In this document: piece by piece, positions 14,452 to 23,599 of the stretch
How the letters are laid out: every line of letters begins with the position of its first letter
Numbering within the stretch: position 1 is the first letter of the stretch
NCBI GenBank assembly: GCA_021201795.1
Contig: JAJQEF010000044.1
Coordinates: 1 to 44,485 of the forward strand
Source: Rikenellaceae bacterium
GTDB taxonomy: Bacteria > Bacteroidota > Bacteroidia > Bacteroidales > Rikenellaceae
DNA length: 44,485 nucleotides
Direction of reading: 5' to 3'
Position numbers and translations under genes: made by a program
The notes under the pieces: generated by a model
Databases searched by the model: none
Told to the model about the DNA's origin: nothing
The model's input: the letters and a program-made list of their open reading frames with translations, nothing else

Positions 14452-15015
14452 TTAATACGGAGCATAAGCGACCAATAGCAAACGCGATATTCCATTTGAG
14501 GAACTCACATGATGGGGGATGAGCGAATTAAAATAAATACTGTCGCCCTGTTGTAGATCGAACTCTTCGTTGCCGTATTTTATATTAACTCTTCCTTCCA
14601 GTACGTACAAAAATTCTTCTCCCTCGTGTTGGGAAATATATTCGGATTTCTTTCCTTCCGTAAGAGTTACGATAAAAGGCTCCATCTGGCGGTCGGATTT
14701 TCCCGGTGCCAACGGATAAAGATCCATGGACTCGGAAATATAAGATCCGTCCGAAGTGGATTTTATGGATTTTAATTTGTCCTGATTACGTGTAACTACG
14801 ACGCCCTTATTTTCCGAACCGTCGAGAATTGTACCGAGTCTGATGCCCAAGGCACGTACGATCTTCTTAACTACAGCCGTAGAAGGCTGTGTCTTACCGG
14901 ATTCTATCTCCTGTAATTTATCTGTAGAGATCCCTGTTCTTTGTGCCAATTCCTCCGGAGATATGCCTCCGGCCTCACGTATATTACGAATTTTTCTGCC
15001 GATATTTTCCTCCAT
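14452..15015 (-). CDS. XRE-family transcriptional regulator with C-terminal cupin
   Basis: 187 residues. Residues ~5-60 are a lambda-repressor-type helix-turn-helix (RNIREAGGISPEELAQRTG, then STDKLQEIESGKTQPS). A linker follows, then a cupin barrel at ~115-185 (FIVTLTEGKKSEYISQHEGEEFLYVLEGRV, YFNSLIPHHVSSSN) that keeps His, Glu and His ligand positions. Such two-domain regulators sense a small molecule through the cupin. As first gene of the operon with acyl-CoA synthetase and BASS transporter, it is likely the local regulator of that operon, perhaps responding to the acid or acyl-CoA. Confidence 0.9.
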   Translation of the reverse strand: MEENIGRKIRNIREAGGISPEELAQRTGISTDKLQEIESGKTQPSTAVVKKIVRALGIRLGTILDGSENKGVVVTRNQDKLKSIKSTSDGSYISESMDLYPLAPGKSDRQMEPFIVTLTEGKKSEYISQHEGEEFLYVLEGRVNIKYGNEEFDLQQGDSIYFNSLIPHHVSSSNGISRLLLVAYAPY

Positions 15016-15108
15016 AAGTCATAGAAACATTAGTAACGTAAATATCGCAAGCATAAATCATCCCACAATCCATATCCCCGATAAAGATACGATGCCCAAA
15101 AAGAAACA

Positions 15109-15759
15109 TTATCCTAATCTCTCCCGTTTAAGAACCTCTATACGATTTCCGCTATAACTTATAACTCCATGTTTTTCCATATCCGTAAGAACCGTCGTTA
15201 TAGAATTCCGGGGAGCATTAAAGTAAACCGACAATTCATTCAGATCGCCCAGTACGAATACAGGATTCTCGGGAGTAGTATTTTCAAGAATATACCGCGA
15301 CATCTTATCCCTGATATTTTTAAGGGATAGAAAGTATATTTTTTTAGTCAGCATATTCGCCCTGTCGGAGATTATATCTATAAAGTTGGACATAATGATT
15401 GTATTCTCCTGCATCAGTTCGAACAGCAATCCCCTGTGCAGTATCAGGATACCCACATCCTCTTCCGCTTCTACATCGATAGGCAGACGGTTATATCCTC
15501 CGAAAAGAAAAGCAGGGGCGATAAGCTGCGGAGCGGAAATCGTATCGATCGTCATTTTTTTTCCGTTCTTCCCGGGAGCTATGCCGTTCACCCTTCCTTT
15601 AAGCACTATCATCAATCCGGAATATGCAGTATCCCTTACGGCTATAAGGTCGCCGTCCGAATATTTATCTACGGAATACTGCCTGTCCTTCAGAATATTT
15701 TCTATCATATCCGCGCCAAGTCCTTTGAACAACGGACAATTTATTAGTATATCGTACAT
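15109..15759 (-). CDS. Crp/Fnr-family transcriptional regulator
   Basis: 216 residues with an N-terminal cyclic-nucleotide-binding-like barrel (PLFKGLGADMIENIL start, DLIAVRDTAYSGLMIVLKGRV strands), a dimerisation helix (~125-150) and a C-terminal winged helix (NELSVYFNAPRNSITTVLTDMEKHGVI). No CxxxC cluster for an iron-sulfur centre is seen, so it is not an FNR-type oxygen sensor. The ligand is unknown; in Bacteroidota these often answer to metabolic or redox stress. It is transcribed away from the MFS gene that starts 121 nt beyond its start codon, so it may regulate that gene. Confidence 0.9.
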   Translation of the reverse strand: MYDILINCPLFKGLGADMIENILKDRQYSVDKYSDGDLIAVRDTAYSGLMIVLKGRVNGIAPGKNGKKMTIDTISAPQLIAPAFLFGGYNRLPIDVEAEEDVGILILHRGLLFELMQENTIIMSNFIDIISDRANMLTKKIYFLSLKNIRDKMSRYILENTTPENPVFVLGDLNELSVYFNAPRNSITTVLTDMEKHGVISYSGNRIEVLKRERLG

Positions 15760-15880
15760 AATGACCAGCTTTTATTTCGAAAGTTCATAAAATAACCGGA
15801 TGATTTAATATAAAAATCATGTGCAGAATGATATTTTTCAAGGTTAATTATATAATTTCGCGGCGGAAAGTTCAAGGAAA

Positions 15881-17059
15881 ATGAAAATATTACCTCAATT
15901 ACACACTAAAGGCTACTACCGCACAGCGGCTGCGGCTTTCTTTTTCATACAGGGACTCGTATTCGCAAGCTGGGCAAGCAGAATTCCCGACATTAAGGAT
16001 CGACTCGGATTGAACGAAGCAGAACTTGGAGGCATCCTATTTGACATACCTGTTGGACAGTTATCCGCAATGGCGCTGTCGGGATACCTCGTCAGTCGTT
16101 TCGGGAGCAGGAAAATCTTAACTTTAGCCGGGATTCTGTATCCTTTGTCACTGGTCAGCATCGGCGCCGTGAACACTTCTCTCCAACTGATCGCTGCACT
16201 CGTATTTTTCGGGATCACGGCGAACCTTTGCAATATTTCGGTAAATACTCACGGTGTAGGCGTCGAGAGGCTGTACAACCGAAGCATAATGGGTGTTTTC
16301 CACGGATTATGGAGCTTCGCTGGATTCTGCGGCGGCTTGATAAGCACCGTAATGGTCAGTTTCGATATAACGCCGTTAACACATTTTATAATAATTTTCG
16401 TTGTTACCCTGATGATATTGCTTACGGCAAGAACCTACATGCTTCCGCGCGACGCAACGGAGAACAATCGTAATACCGACACCCCTAAAGAGAATAAAAA
16501 AGTGTTCGTCATACCCGACAAATTTATTTTGGTATTGGGACTTATAGCCTTCGGAAGTATGGTTTGCGAAGGAACAATGTTCGACTGGAGCAGCGTCTAT
16601 TTCGAAAGCGTGATCAACCCGCCGAAAGGGCTGGTTCGTCTGGGATATATAGCGTTCATGTGTACCATGGCTCTCGGAAGGTTCACTTCGGACAGGCTCG
16701 TGACTCGATTCGGGGCCGTCCGCGTTATACGAATAAGCGGCGTCCTGATAGCGGCAGGTCTGTTGGTATCGGTGATATTCCCATATCTTTGGACTGCGAC
16801 CGCAGGGTTTTTACTCGTAGGTTTCGGAGTTTCTTCGATCGTTCCCCTGTGCTACAGTATGGCAGGCGGATCGAAAACGATGCTTCCGAGTATCGCTCTG
16901 GCTACGGTATCGACTATCGGGTTCTTCGGATTCCTGCTCGGACCTCCGGTAATAGGATTCATCGCACATGCATCGAGCCTAAGATGGTCATTCGCGGTAA
17001 TAACGATGGTGGGACTACTCACTTCTGTAGTTGTCGGTGCGCTGAAGAAAATCAATTAA
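15881..17059 (+). CDS. MFS transporter, YbjJ-like
   Basis: 392 residues with 12 predicted TM helices. The start (FFFIQGLVFASWASRIPDIKDRLGL...LGGILFDIPVGQL) is typical of the YbjJ-like branch of the major facilitator superfamily, and motif A-like SRFGSRK follows helix 2. A charged cytoplasmic loop (residues ~190-210) divides the halves. Substrate unknown; the branch contains sugar and small-molecule permeases. It is divergent from the Crp/Fnr gene. Its TAA stop overlaps the stop of the opposing kinase gene by 3 of 4 bases in a TTAA. Confidence 0.88.
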   Translation: MKILPQLHTKGYYRTAAAAFFFIQGLVFASWASRIPDIKDRLGLNEAELGGILFDIPVGQLSAMALSGYLVSRFGSRKILTLAGILYPLSLVSIGAVNTSLQLIAALVFFGITANLCNISVNTHGVGVERLYNRSIMGVFHGLWSFAGFCGGLISTVMVSFDITPLTHFIIIFVVTLMILLTARTYMLPRDATENNRNTDTPKENKKVFVIPDKFILVLGLIAFGSMVCEGTMFDWSSVYFESVINPPKGLVRLGYIAFMCTMALGRFTSDRLVTRFGAVRVIRISGVLIAAGLLVSVIFPYLWTATAGFLLVGFGVSSIVPLCYSMAGGSKTMLPSIALATVSTIGFFGFLLGPPVIGFIAHASSLRWSFAVITMVGLLTSVVVGALKKIN

Positions 17060-18111
17060 GAGATGTCGAGAGTAAGTCTTGAAACATACTTTTCTCCGCA
17101 CAGATCGGTAAATAACGTGTATCTTCCGGGATATATCATCTCGAGTCGTTTTCGTAGGTTCTCGATCCCTATTCCGGGAGAATTTCTGTGCGGATCGGTT
17201 TTAGGATAATAACTATTCTCGGAAATAAATACGATAGTATTGTCCTCGATCTCCATCTTTAAAGTGATGAACGAAGGCTTGCTATTGCTTACGCCATGTT
17301 TGAACGCATTCTCTACGAAGGTCATAAAGAGCAGCGGAGCCACTAATATATTATTTTCGCATGAAGGCAGGGAGACTGTCATATCCACATTATCGGTCAA
17401 GCGAAGGCTCATCAATTCGATATAACTTTTCATGAATGCCACCTCTTTTTCCAAAGGAACGAACGGCTGATCGTTGTCATATAATACATACCTTAACAAG
17501 TGGCTAAAACCGTCGATGGCGTAACGCGCCTTATCCTGATCCAGTGCAACAAGAGAATATATATTATTCAAGGTATTGAATAAGAAGTGCGGATTCAGCT
17601 GACTCTTAAGATTCTGGAGTTCCGCCTCAGCACGCGCCTTCTCCAGTTCCTGTTTTTCAGTTTCCATACGGAACCATTTCCCTGTGGTTTTTATAGCTAC
17701 GGCAAGCCCTACCATAAGGCTCATCATCATATAATCCCTGAGTTTGAACATTATCAGTGGGGGACGGTCATCATGAGGAGTAGAATCTTCCGGATTTATA
17801 CTATGGTAATGATCAATGTAAAAATCACTGGCAGCCTCTGTGAGGTAATTTATTATGAACAGTGCAGCCAGGTTCAACAGGATAAAAGCAACGGTCCTTC
17901 TGTTGAAAAGAAATTTATCGATGAAATAAAGATAATTTATATAGAACATAAGAACGAACGATAATGACATGATAGCATATCCCATGTATTTATCGATATC
18001 CATAGCCTGTGTCTCCCTGTTATTTACAAGGAGGGGCATACCGAATATAATCCACCAACCCAATAGGTGCATTACCACATTCAGGGTTCTTTTGTTCGCA
18101 AGGTTCCTCAT
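17056..18111 (-). CDS. LytS/YpdA-type sensor histidine kinase of the MacAB-TolC operon
   Basis: 351 residues from ATG at 18111 (MRNLANKR). An upstream reading to 18366 lies inside macB in another frame and was rejected. Four TM helices (~12-30, 43-65, 72-93, 125-143) are followed by a coiled-coil linker (TEKQELEKARAEAELQNLK), the phosphoacceptor His175 in LNPHFLFNTLN, an N-box FVENAFKHG and a G-box GIGIENLRKRL. This is the HisKA_7TM-lacking His_kinase type that pairs with LytTR regulators. It is the last gene of the efflux operon, 18 nt after the permease gene; the divergent LytTR regulator at 22847 is the likely partner. Confidence 0.9.
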   Translation of the reverse strand: MRNLANKRTLNVVMHLLGWWIIFGMPLLVNNRETQAMDIDKYMGYAIMSLSFVLMFYINYLYFIDKFLFNRRTVAFILLNLAALFIINYLTEAASDFYIDHYHSINPEDSTPHDDRPPLIMFKLRDYMMMSLMVGLAVAIKTTGKWFRMETEKQELEKARAEAELQNLKSQLNPHFLFNTLNNIYSLVALDQDKARYAIDGFSHLLRYVLYDNDQPFVPLEKEVAFMKSYIELMSLRLTDNVDMTVSLPSCENNILVAPLLFMTFVENAFKHGVSNSKPSFITLKMEIEDNTIVFISENSYYPKTDPHRNSPGIGIENLRKRLEMIYPGRYTLFTDLCGEKYVSRLTLDIS

Positions 18112-18128
18112 CGGTACAAATATAAGGT

Positions 18129-19352
18129 TTATTCGTAACGGATCGCTTCTATCGGATCGAGTCTCGATGCCTTTTGTGCAGGGTACCATCCGAAAAATAC
18201 TCCGGTTACGGTACAAACCACAAAGGAAAGAATAACGGAATACATCTGCACATAAACCGGCCATCCAAGAATCTGTTTTATAATGGCGGAAGCCCCAACG
18301 CCCAATATTACTCCGATTATACCTCCGGTGACACTTATGCTTATTGCCTCTATGAGGAATTGCCATAGAATATGCCGTCCTTTAGCGCCTATCGACATCC
18401 TTAGCCCTATCTCTCGCGTACGTTCGGTAACGGACACATACATAATATTCATGATACCTATACCTCCTACAAGAAGCGATATCCCAGCGATACAGGCAAG
18501 AAGGACTGTCATCATATTGGTCGTGGAACTTAGCATGGAACTTAGTTCCTGTTGGGACCGTATATTGAAATCGTCGTCGAGCGGATTCTTTATTATATTG
18601 TGATTCGTGCGAAGTATTGCCGTCATTTCATCTATCGCCATTTCAGTATATTCTTCGCTTATAGCTGAAGCAAAGATTCCCTGTATATGCGTAATAGCGA
18701 GTATTCTTTTCTGTACGGTCGTGTAAGGCGCAATTATAAGGTCGTCCTGATCTTGTCCCATAGTATTGTATCCCTTCGGAGTCAGTACTCCTATGATCTT
18801 AAACGGAGTCATGTTAAAACGGATGGTTTTGCCCAAAGGATCTTCACCGTTGGTAAAAAGATTGTCTACGACCGTCTGTCCGACTACACATACTTTATCT
18901 GCCGAACGGATATCCTCGTCGGTGAACATCTCGCCTTCGTCAATCGTATATTTACGGATATCGAGATACTCCTGATTCACACCGTACACAGTAGTAGGGG
19001 AATTGTTAGCTCCGTATATCAACTGTCCGCTGCTGTTCACCGAAGGAGATATTTTGTCTATAAAATCCGCCTCACGGCGAATAGCTTCGTAATCTTCGAG
19101 TTTAAGTGTCTGCATACTCGCAGCGCTCATACGAACCCCCCCGAATTGTCCTGTTCCCGGATAGACCATTATCATGTTGGAACCCATCTCGGATATCTGG
19201 TCGCTGATGCTTCGTTTAGATCCCTGTCCTATCGCAAGCATCGAAATTACGGAGGCTACGCCGATAATTATACCGAGCATTGTAAGGAATCCCCTAAATT
19301 TATTATTGTTGAGCGCACGCAGCGCTATCCTTATCAGATTACCGTATCTCAT
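18129..19352 (-). CDS. macB: MacB-type ABC transporter permease
   Basis: 407 residues. One N-terminal TM segment (~22-42, after the LRALNNNKFRGFLTMLGIIIGVASVI start), a large periplasmic MacB_PCD domain (~45-270) and three C-terminal TM helices (~285-390), with the typical GGIGIMNIMYVSVTERTREIGLRMSIGA sequence. This is the MacB/LolC-type mechanotransmission permease. The ATPase is on a separate gene just upstream. With MacA adaptor and TolC channel it would expel substrates from the periplasm outward; substrate unknown. Symbol reflects the family. Confidence 0.92.
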   Translation of the reverse strand: MRYGNLIRIALRALNNNKFRGFLTMLGIIIGVASVISMLAIGQGSKRSISDQISEMGSNMIMVYPGTGQFGGVRMSAASMQTLKLEDYEAIRREADFIDKISPSVNSSGQLIYGANNSPTTVYGVNQEYLDIRKYTIDEGEMFTDEDIRSADKVCVVGQTVVDNLFTNGEDPLGKTIRFNMTPFKIIGVLTPKGYNTMGQDQDDLIIAPYTTVQKRILAITHIQGIFASAISEEYTEMAIDEMTAILRTNHNIIKNPLDDDFNIRSQQELSSMLSSTTNMMTVLLACIAGISLLVGGIGIMNIMYVSVTERTREIGLRMSIGAKGRHILWQFLIEAISISVTGGIIGVILGVGASAIIKQILGWPVYVQMYSVILSFVVCTVTGVFFGWYPAQKASRLDPIEAIRYE

Positions 19353-19370
19353 AATTATTTTACGTCTGTT

Positions 19371-20111
19371 TTACAGGTTTTCTTTTGGTAAAGAATCCAG
19401 AATAGCTTTCGCCGATTCGATTTTATTATTTCGGGTATCTTCCGTAATGCGTCCGTCTTTCAGAATGATATTACGGCTGCTGAACTGCGCTATTTCCGGA
19501 TTATGGGTAACGAAGATAATAGTACGCCCTTCGCGATGCAGGTTCTGGAACAATGTGAGTATCTCGAACGACGTGCGGGTATCGAGGTTACCTGTCGCCT
19601 CGTCCGCCAGCAGAAGTACGGGATCGTTCACCAACGCCCTTGCGATAGCGACACGCTGCTGCTGTCCTCCGGACATCTGATTCGAGCGATGGTTTATCCT
19701 GTCTTCCAGACCCACAGCTATTAGCGCATCCGTTGCCTTCCGCTTGCGTTCCGTAGCTGTAACGTCAGGATTATAAAGCAATGGCAGTTCCACGTTTTCC
19801 AGTGCCGTAGTCTTCGGCAGAAGGTTGTAGGATTGAAATACAAAACCAATTTTACGGTTGCGAAGGGTAGCCCGATCGTTCTTACCCATTGTTCTTACCG
19901 AAACTTCGTCCAGATAATAATCTCCGGATGTCGGAGTATCCAGACAACCAAGGATGTTGAGCAATGTTGACTTGCCCGATCCGCTGGTACCCATTATTGT
20001 CACGAACTCCCCTTCGCAGATAGTGAATGATACGCCCCTCAACGCATGTACAATCTCACTACCGACCGTAAAATCTCTTTTGATATTTTCTAATCTGATT
20101 ATCTCTTTCAT
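19371..20111 (-). CDS. MacB/LolD-type ABC transporter ATPase
   Basis: 246 residues. Walker A GTSGSGKST, Q-loop FVFQSYNLLPKTTA, signature MSGGQQQRVAIARAL, Walker B VLLLADEATGNLD and H-loop FVTHNPE are all complete. It is the ATP-binding half of the permease encoded 18 nt downstream and starts 4 nt after the end of the adaptor gene, so synthesis is likely coupled. Confidence 0.93.
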   Translation of the reverse strand: MKEIIRLENIKRDFTVGSEIVHALRGVSFTICEGEFVTIMGTSGSGKSTLLNILGCLDTPTSGDYYLDEVSVRTMGKNDRATLRNRKIGFVFQSYNLLPKTTALENVELPLLYNPDVTATERKRKATDALIAVGLEDRINHRSNQMSGGQQQRVAIARALVNDPVLLLADEATGNLDTRTSFEILTLFQNLHREGRTIIFVTHNPEIAQFSSRNIILKDGRITEDTRNNKIESAKAILDSLPKENL

Positions 20112-20115
20112 GATA

Positions 20116-21270
20116 CTATCTTCTCCTGTTTCCGCCGGGTCTCTGAGGCATGAACGGATTATTTTCTCCGTTACCGTTTTCCTGTCCGTTTGTGGACGAC
20201 ACCTGTTCGTATCCTACCACAACCACGTCCCCATCTTTGATACCGCTTGTTATCTGGGTATAAATTCCATCGGATACGCCGGTCGTAACCTCTACTGGAA
20301 CAAGTTCTTCCGCTTTGCTCAGCCAAATGGTATGCGTTTTTCCCATCGAAGTATTCACATTTCCTTCACCCGGAACAAATCTCAGGGCCTTATTCGGAAC
20401 AACCAGAACATCGTCGAGCTCCATCGTATATACTGTAATATTTGCTGTAAGCCCCGGCATAAGTATAAGATCCGGATTTGGTGCATTTACAACCACCTCA
20501 TAAGTAACGACATTCGATTCAGTCGTAGGCTGAAGCCTGACCTGGGTAATCGAACCTTCGAATATATCGTTAGGGAACGCATCCACCGTAAAAGTTACGC
20601 GCTGCCCTTCCTTAACCTGTCCTATGTCTGCTTCGTCCACATTTGCGATAACCTGCATGTTCCTGAGATCATTAGCGATAGTGAATAGGGTCGGAGTACT
20701 GAAGCTCGCCGCAACGGTCTGTCCCTCATCTACATCTCTCGAAAGCACCACTCCGTCTATCGGAGAAAATATCGTTGCATATCCGAGATTTTTCTCTGCC
20801 TTAATATTATCCGACTGCGATTTTTCATAAGAACTCAATGCTTTATAATAAGAATATTCAACTGTTTCGAATTCGGAATCGCTTATCATTTTCTTTTCAT
20901 GAAGCCCTTTCATTCTGTTGTAATTCGCTAGCTGATACTCATATTCGACTCTTTCCGATTCCAGATTCGACTTGCTCGAAGCAAACTCTGCCTCAAGCAG
21001 TACCTTGTCCAATTCGGCTATAACCTGCCCTACTTTTACCTCGGAATTATAATCGACATAAATCCTCGAGACTATACCGGAAACCTGAGTACCTACCTCC
21101 ACCTGTATAATAGGCTCGATAGTTCCGGTAGCTGTAACGAAATTATTTAATGTCGTAGGTCTTACGGTAATCGTAGCAAGCTGAAGACCCTTGCTTTCTT
21201 TCGGCCTGAGAACATAGTATAATATTCCGCAGACTGCGAGAATTCCGATTATTATGAGTGCTTTTTTCAT
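20116..21270 (-). CDS. macA: MacA-type periplasmic adaptor protein
   Basis: 384 residues with an N-terminal membrane anchor (ALIIIGILAVCGILYYVL). The membrane-fusion domains follow: barrel-sandwich hybrid strands (TVTATGTIEP..., YVDYNSEVKVGQVIAELD), a helical hairpin (~95-165, SKSNLESERVEYEYQLANYNR... and YYKALSSYEKSQSDN), the lipoyl return GVVLSRDVDEGQTVAASF, a beta-barrel and a membrane-proximal domain. The C-terminus is Gly/Asn/Arg-rich (GNGENNPF...GGNRRR). It bridges the MacB permease with the TolC channel encoded upstream. Confidence 0.92.
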   Translation of the reverse strand: MKKALIIIGILAVCGILYYVLRPKESKGLQLATITVRPTTLNNFVTATGTIEPIIQVEVGTQVSGIVSRIYVDYNSEVKVGQVIAELDKVLLEAEFASSKSNLESERVEYEYQLANYNRMKGLHEKKMISDSEFETVEYSYYKALSSYEKSQSDNIKAEKNLGYATIFSPIDGVVLSRDVDEGQTVAASFSTPTLFTIANDLRNMQVIANVDEADIGQVKEGQRVTFTVDAFPNDIFEGSITQVRLQPTTESNVVTYEVVVNAPNPDLILMPGLTANITVYTMELDDVLVVPNKALRFVPGEGNVNTSMGKTHTIWLSKAEELVPVEVTTGVSDGIYTQITSGIKDGDVVVVGYEQVSSTNGQENGNGENNPFMPQRPGGNRRR

Positions 21271-21288
21271 TTTATATTATTTATTTTT

Positions 21289-22608
21289 TTATAATCTTAT
21301 CGGTTCGTTTCTATAGAAGTTGAGTAATTTGAGATAAAGTACCGCCTGATATTTCGCCTGTATGGTCTCCTGCTGCGCTGCGAGATAATTATTTTTTTCG
21401 GTGAGCAGTTCGACCGGATTTTTAAGACCGGCATTGTACTGTTCTTCAACCAGCGTATAGCTTATCGTAGAATACCGGAGATTCTCGAGTGCCGAAACAT
21501 ACCTGCTCTGCGCCGATACTACTTCCCGGTAGAGGGACTCTACCGTATTAAGCAGGTCTTTGCGGGTGCTGTAAAAATCAAGTTCAGCAGAACGAGTCTG
21601 TATTTTAGCAAGCTCCATCGAAGTTTTAGCCCTTCTGTTATTAAAGATCGGTACACTTATGGATACGCCTACACTTTCATTGAGCCTTCTGTTCAACTGA
21701 TCCGTAAACGATAATCCCGAACCGGAAAAATTAGAAGTTCCAAGCCCTGCGCTAAGGGATACTGTCGGCAGTCGATCTGCATAAGCCAGTTTTTCATTAA
21801 GTTCCGCATATTCCAACCCTAACATTCTGTTCTTCACCTCAGGCATAACATTCAGCGCAGTTGCGTAAACGGACTCTAATGAAGGTACAACCTGTATAAC
21901 CTCCTGATCGTCGATCTCAGGTATAAATATCTCGATTCGTTCGCCAAGCCCCATTTCCAACAACTGGCGGAGCTGGAGGTAAGAATCTGCAAGGGAATTT
22001 TCAGCTACCGTTACCTGATATTTATCACCGGAATACTGAGCCCTTATCTGTGCCACTTCGCTTAAGGCTATATATCCCGCTTCGAATAAAACTTCTGAAC
22101 GTTCGAGCTGGGCTTCGGAACTCTCCAGATTCTGTTCTGCGATTTTAAGCGATTCATTGGAATACAACACCTGAAGATAAGCCTGTGTCACGGCGATCTC
22201 GATATTGTTCTGTATCTCTTCAGTATTGAGAATATTCATTCCGACCGACAGTTCCTGCTGGCGTATAGTATTCACTATTTTTCCCCCGTTGAACAAGGTC
22301 ATTCCCGCGTTGAGCGAATAACTTCCGGTGTAGCTCTCGTCGTGGCGATAGTTGCCGGAACTGTTCTGAGCCTTCTGTCCGGAATAGCTTTGCGTCGTGG
22401 AAAAAGAGAGTGAAGGCAATTTATCCGCCTCAGCCTGCAAAAGATTGGTTTCCGCAGTTTCTTCCGACAATCTCGAATATCTCACCTGAAGATTATTAAC
22501 GCGCGCATATTCGATACAATCTTCCAGTGTCCATACGTAATCCTGTGCGGATATAGTCATACATGGAAGGAGTACGAATAAAAATGTCAGAAACAATATT
22601 TTTTTCAT
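21289..22608 (-). CDS. TolC-family outer membrane efflux channel (MacAB partner)
   Basis: 439 residues from ATG at 22608, where the signal peptide (MKKILFLTFLFVLLPCMTISAQ) begins; a 14-residue upstream extension was rejected. Two OEP repeats of long helices are visible (residues ~100-230 and ~290-420), with recurring Leu, Ala and Gln heptads and beta-strand turns (LFNGGKIVNTIRQQE, VPIFNNRRAKTSMELAK). It forms the outer membrane channel and periplasmic tunnel for the MacAB pump encoded just downstream and is the first gene of the five-gene operon TolC-MacA-ATPase-MacB-kinase. Confidence 0.92.
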   Translation of the reverse strand: MKKILFLTFLFVLLPCMTISAQDYVWTLEDCIEYARVNNLQVRYSRLSEETAETNLLQAEADKLPSLSFSTTQSYSGQKAQNSSGNYRHDESYTGSYSLNAGMTLFNGGKIVNTIRQQELSVGMNILNTEEIQNNIEIAVTQAYLQVLYSNESLKIAEQNLESSEAQLERSEVLFEAGYIALSEVAQIRAQYSGDKYQVTVAENSLADSYLQLRQLLEMGLGERIEIFIPEIDDQEVIQVVPSLESVYATALNVMPEVKNRMLGLEYAELNEKLAYADRLPTVSLSAGLGTSNFSGSGLSFTDQLNRRLNESVGVSISVPIFNNRRAKTSMELAKIQTRSAELDFYSTRKDLLNTVESLYREVVSAQSRYVSALENLRYSTISYTLVEEQYNAGLKNPVELLTEKNNYLAAQQETIQAKYQAVLYLKLLNFYRNEPIRL

Positions 22609-22768
22609 TTCAATAATTTTCTTTTTATTTTCAGCAAATCTATTTCTCATTCTTCTTTATATAAAATATATTATACGAACTCCTCTGTTAAAACGACAAA
22701 CAGGAAATTATGGACGATAACCCTTAAAAATGGGGGTTTATCGAAAGAAAAGAACGTCTCACAGAGAA

Positions 22769-22789
22769 TTTCGGCCGTTTCAGCCGAAA
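22769..22789. promoter_or_regulatory. Inverted repeat in the divergent promoter region (possible operator)
   Basis: TTTCGGC / GCCGAAA separated by 7 bases, between the start of the TolC-MacAB operon and the LytTR regulator gene. Neither side has a T run placed as a terminator would need. A protein-binding site is possible; LytTR proteins normally bind direct repeats, so the binding protein is unknown. Confidence 0.3.
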
Positions 22790-22846
22790 AAAACTCAAAA
22801 TGAGGTATTTTTAATATCTTTATGGAAAATTACTTTTCCTCCTCTT

Positions 22847-23569
22847 ATGAAATGTATCGCAATCGATGATGAGGTTCTCGCATTGGAGCTGATAAAGTCA
22901 TATGTCGATAAAATTCCGTTTCTCGAACTTTCAGGAACTTTTACTGACCCGTTCGGAGCTATGAATTTTCTCAGCCAAAATAAAACCGATCTGATATTTA
23001 CGGATATTGAAATGGCGGATATAAACGGGCTGCAACTTATATCGAGCCTGCAATACAAACCTATGGTCGTTTTTATTTCAGCGTATGAAAGATATGCAAT
23101 AGACGGATTCTCCCTTGATGCGGTGGATTATATACTGAAACCCGTGACATTCGACCGGTTCCTCAAAGCAGTAAATAAGGCATACGATCAATATAATAAA
23201 TCCAACAACACGGATATCGAGTTTAAGCGTTCACCGTCAGTTGTTTCGGCACCGGACCATATATTCATAAAGACGGAAAATAAACACATTAAGGTAATTC
23301 TTTCAGAGATACTTTTTATAGAAGGCTACGGAGATTATGTAAAAATACACTGTACCGGTAAAACTATCGTAACCCTCAGCAATATGTCAGCGCTGGAGTC
23401 AAGGCTTCCTGAAAATAATTTCATCAGGGTGCATCGTTCGTATATTGTCGCAATGGATAAAATAGAAGAGATCGAAAGAAAAAGAATAAAAATAGGGAAC
23501 GAATCGATCCCCGTAAGTGAAACTTATGCGGAAAAATTCTTCCGGATTCTGAACAATTCTTCACTGTAA
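22847..23569 (+). CDS. LytTR-family response regulator (MacAB-associated)
   Basis: 240 residues from ATG at 22847, where the receiver starts with MKCIAIDDE; a 39-residue upstream extension has no family match. Receiver domain 1-115: acidic pocket Asp7/Asp8, phosphoacceptor Asp53 (LIFTDIEM) and Lys98 (YILKPVTF). LytTR DNA-binding domain ~140-235 (HIFIKTENKHIKVILSEI, EGYGDYVKIHCTG, FIRVHRSYIVAMDKIE). It is divergent from the efflux operon whose last gene encodes a matching LytS-type kinase, so regulation of the pump by this pair is the simplest reading. Ends at a bidirectional terminator. Confidence 0.92.
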   Translation: MKCIAIDDEVLALELIKSYVDKIPFLELSGTFTDPFGAMNFLSQNKTDLIFTDIEMADINGLQLISSLQYKPMVVFISAYERYAIDGFSLDAVDYILKPVTFDRFLKAVNKAYDQYNKSNNTDIEFKRSPSVVSAPDHIFIKTENKHIKVILSEILFIEGYGDYVKIHCTGKTIVTLSNMSALESRLPENNFIRVHRSYIVAMDKIEEIERKRIKIGNESIPVSETYAEKFFRILNNSSL

Positions 23570-23574
23570 AATAA

Positions 23575-23599
23575 AAGCCGGGCAAACCCGGCTTATTTT
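23575..23599. terminator. Bidirectional terminator between LytTR regulator and TolC gene
   Basis: 8-bp stem AAGCCGGG / CCCGGCTT with loop CAAA, flanked by AAAATAA on the left and ATTTTATC on the right. It lies between convergent genes; its right end overlaps the stop codon of the TolC gene. Confidence 0.88.

Noticed and set aside
18112-18366. 85-residue N-terminal extension of the MacAB-associated kinase
   Set aside because: It overlaps the permease gene in another frame, is Arg/Cys-rich, and the TM-domain start MRNLANKR at 18111 is natural.
22730-22846. 39-residue N-terminal extension of the LytTR regulator
   Set aside because: The receiver begins with MKCIAIDDE at 22847; the extension has no domain likeness and covers the intergenic inverted repeat.
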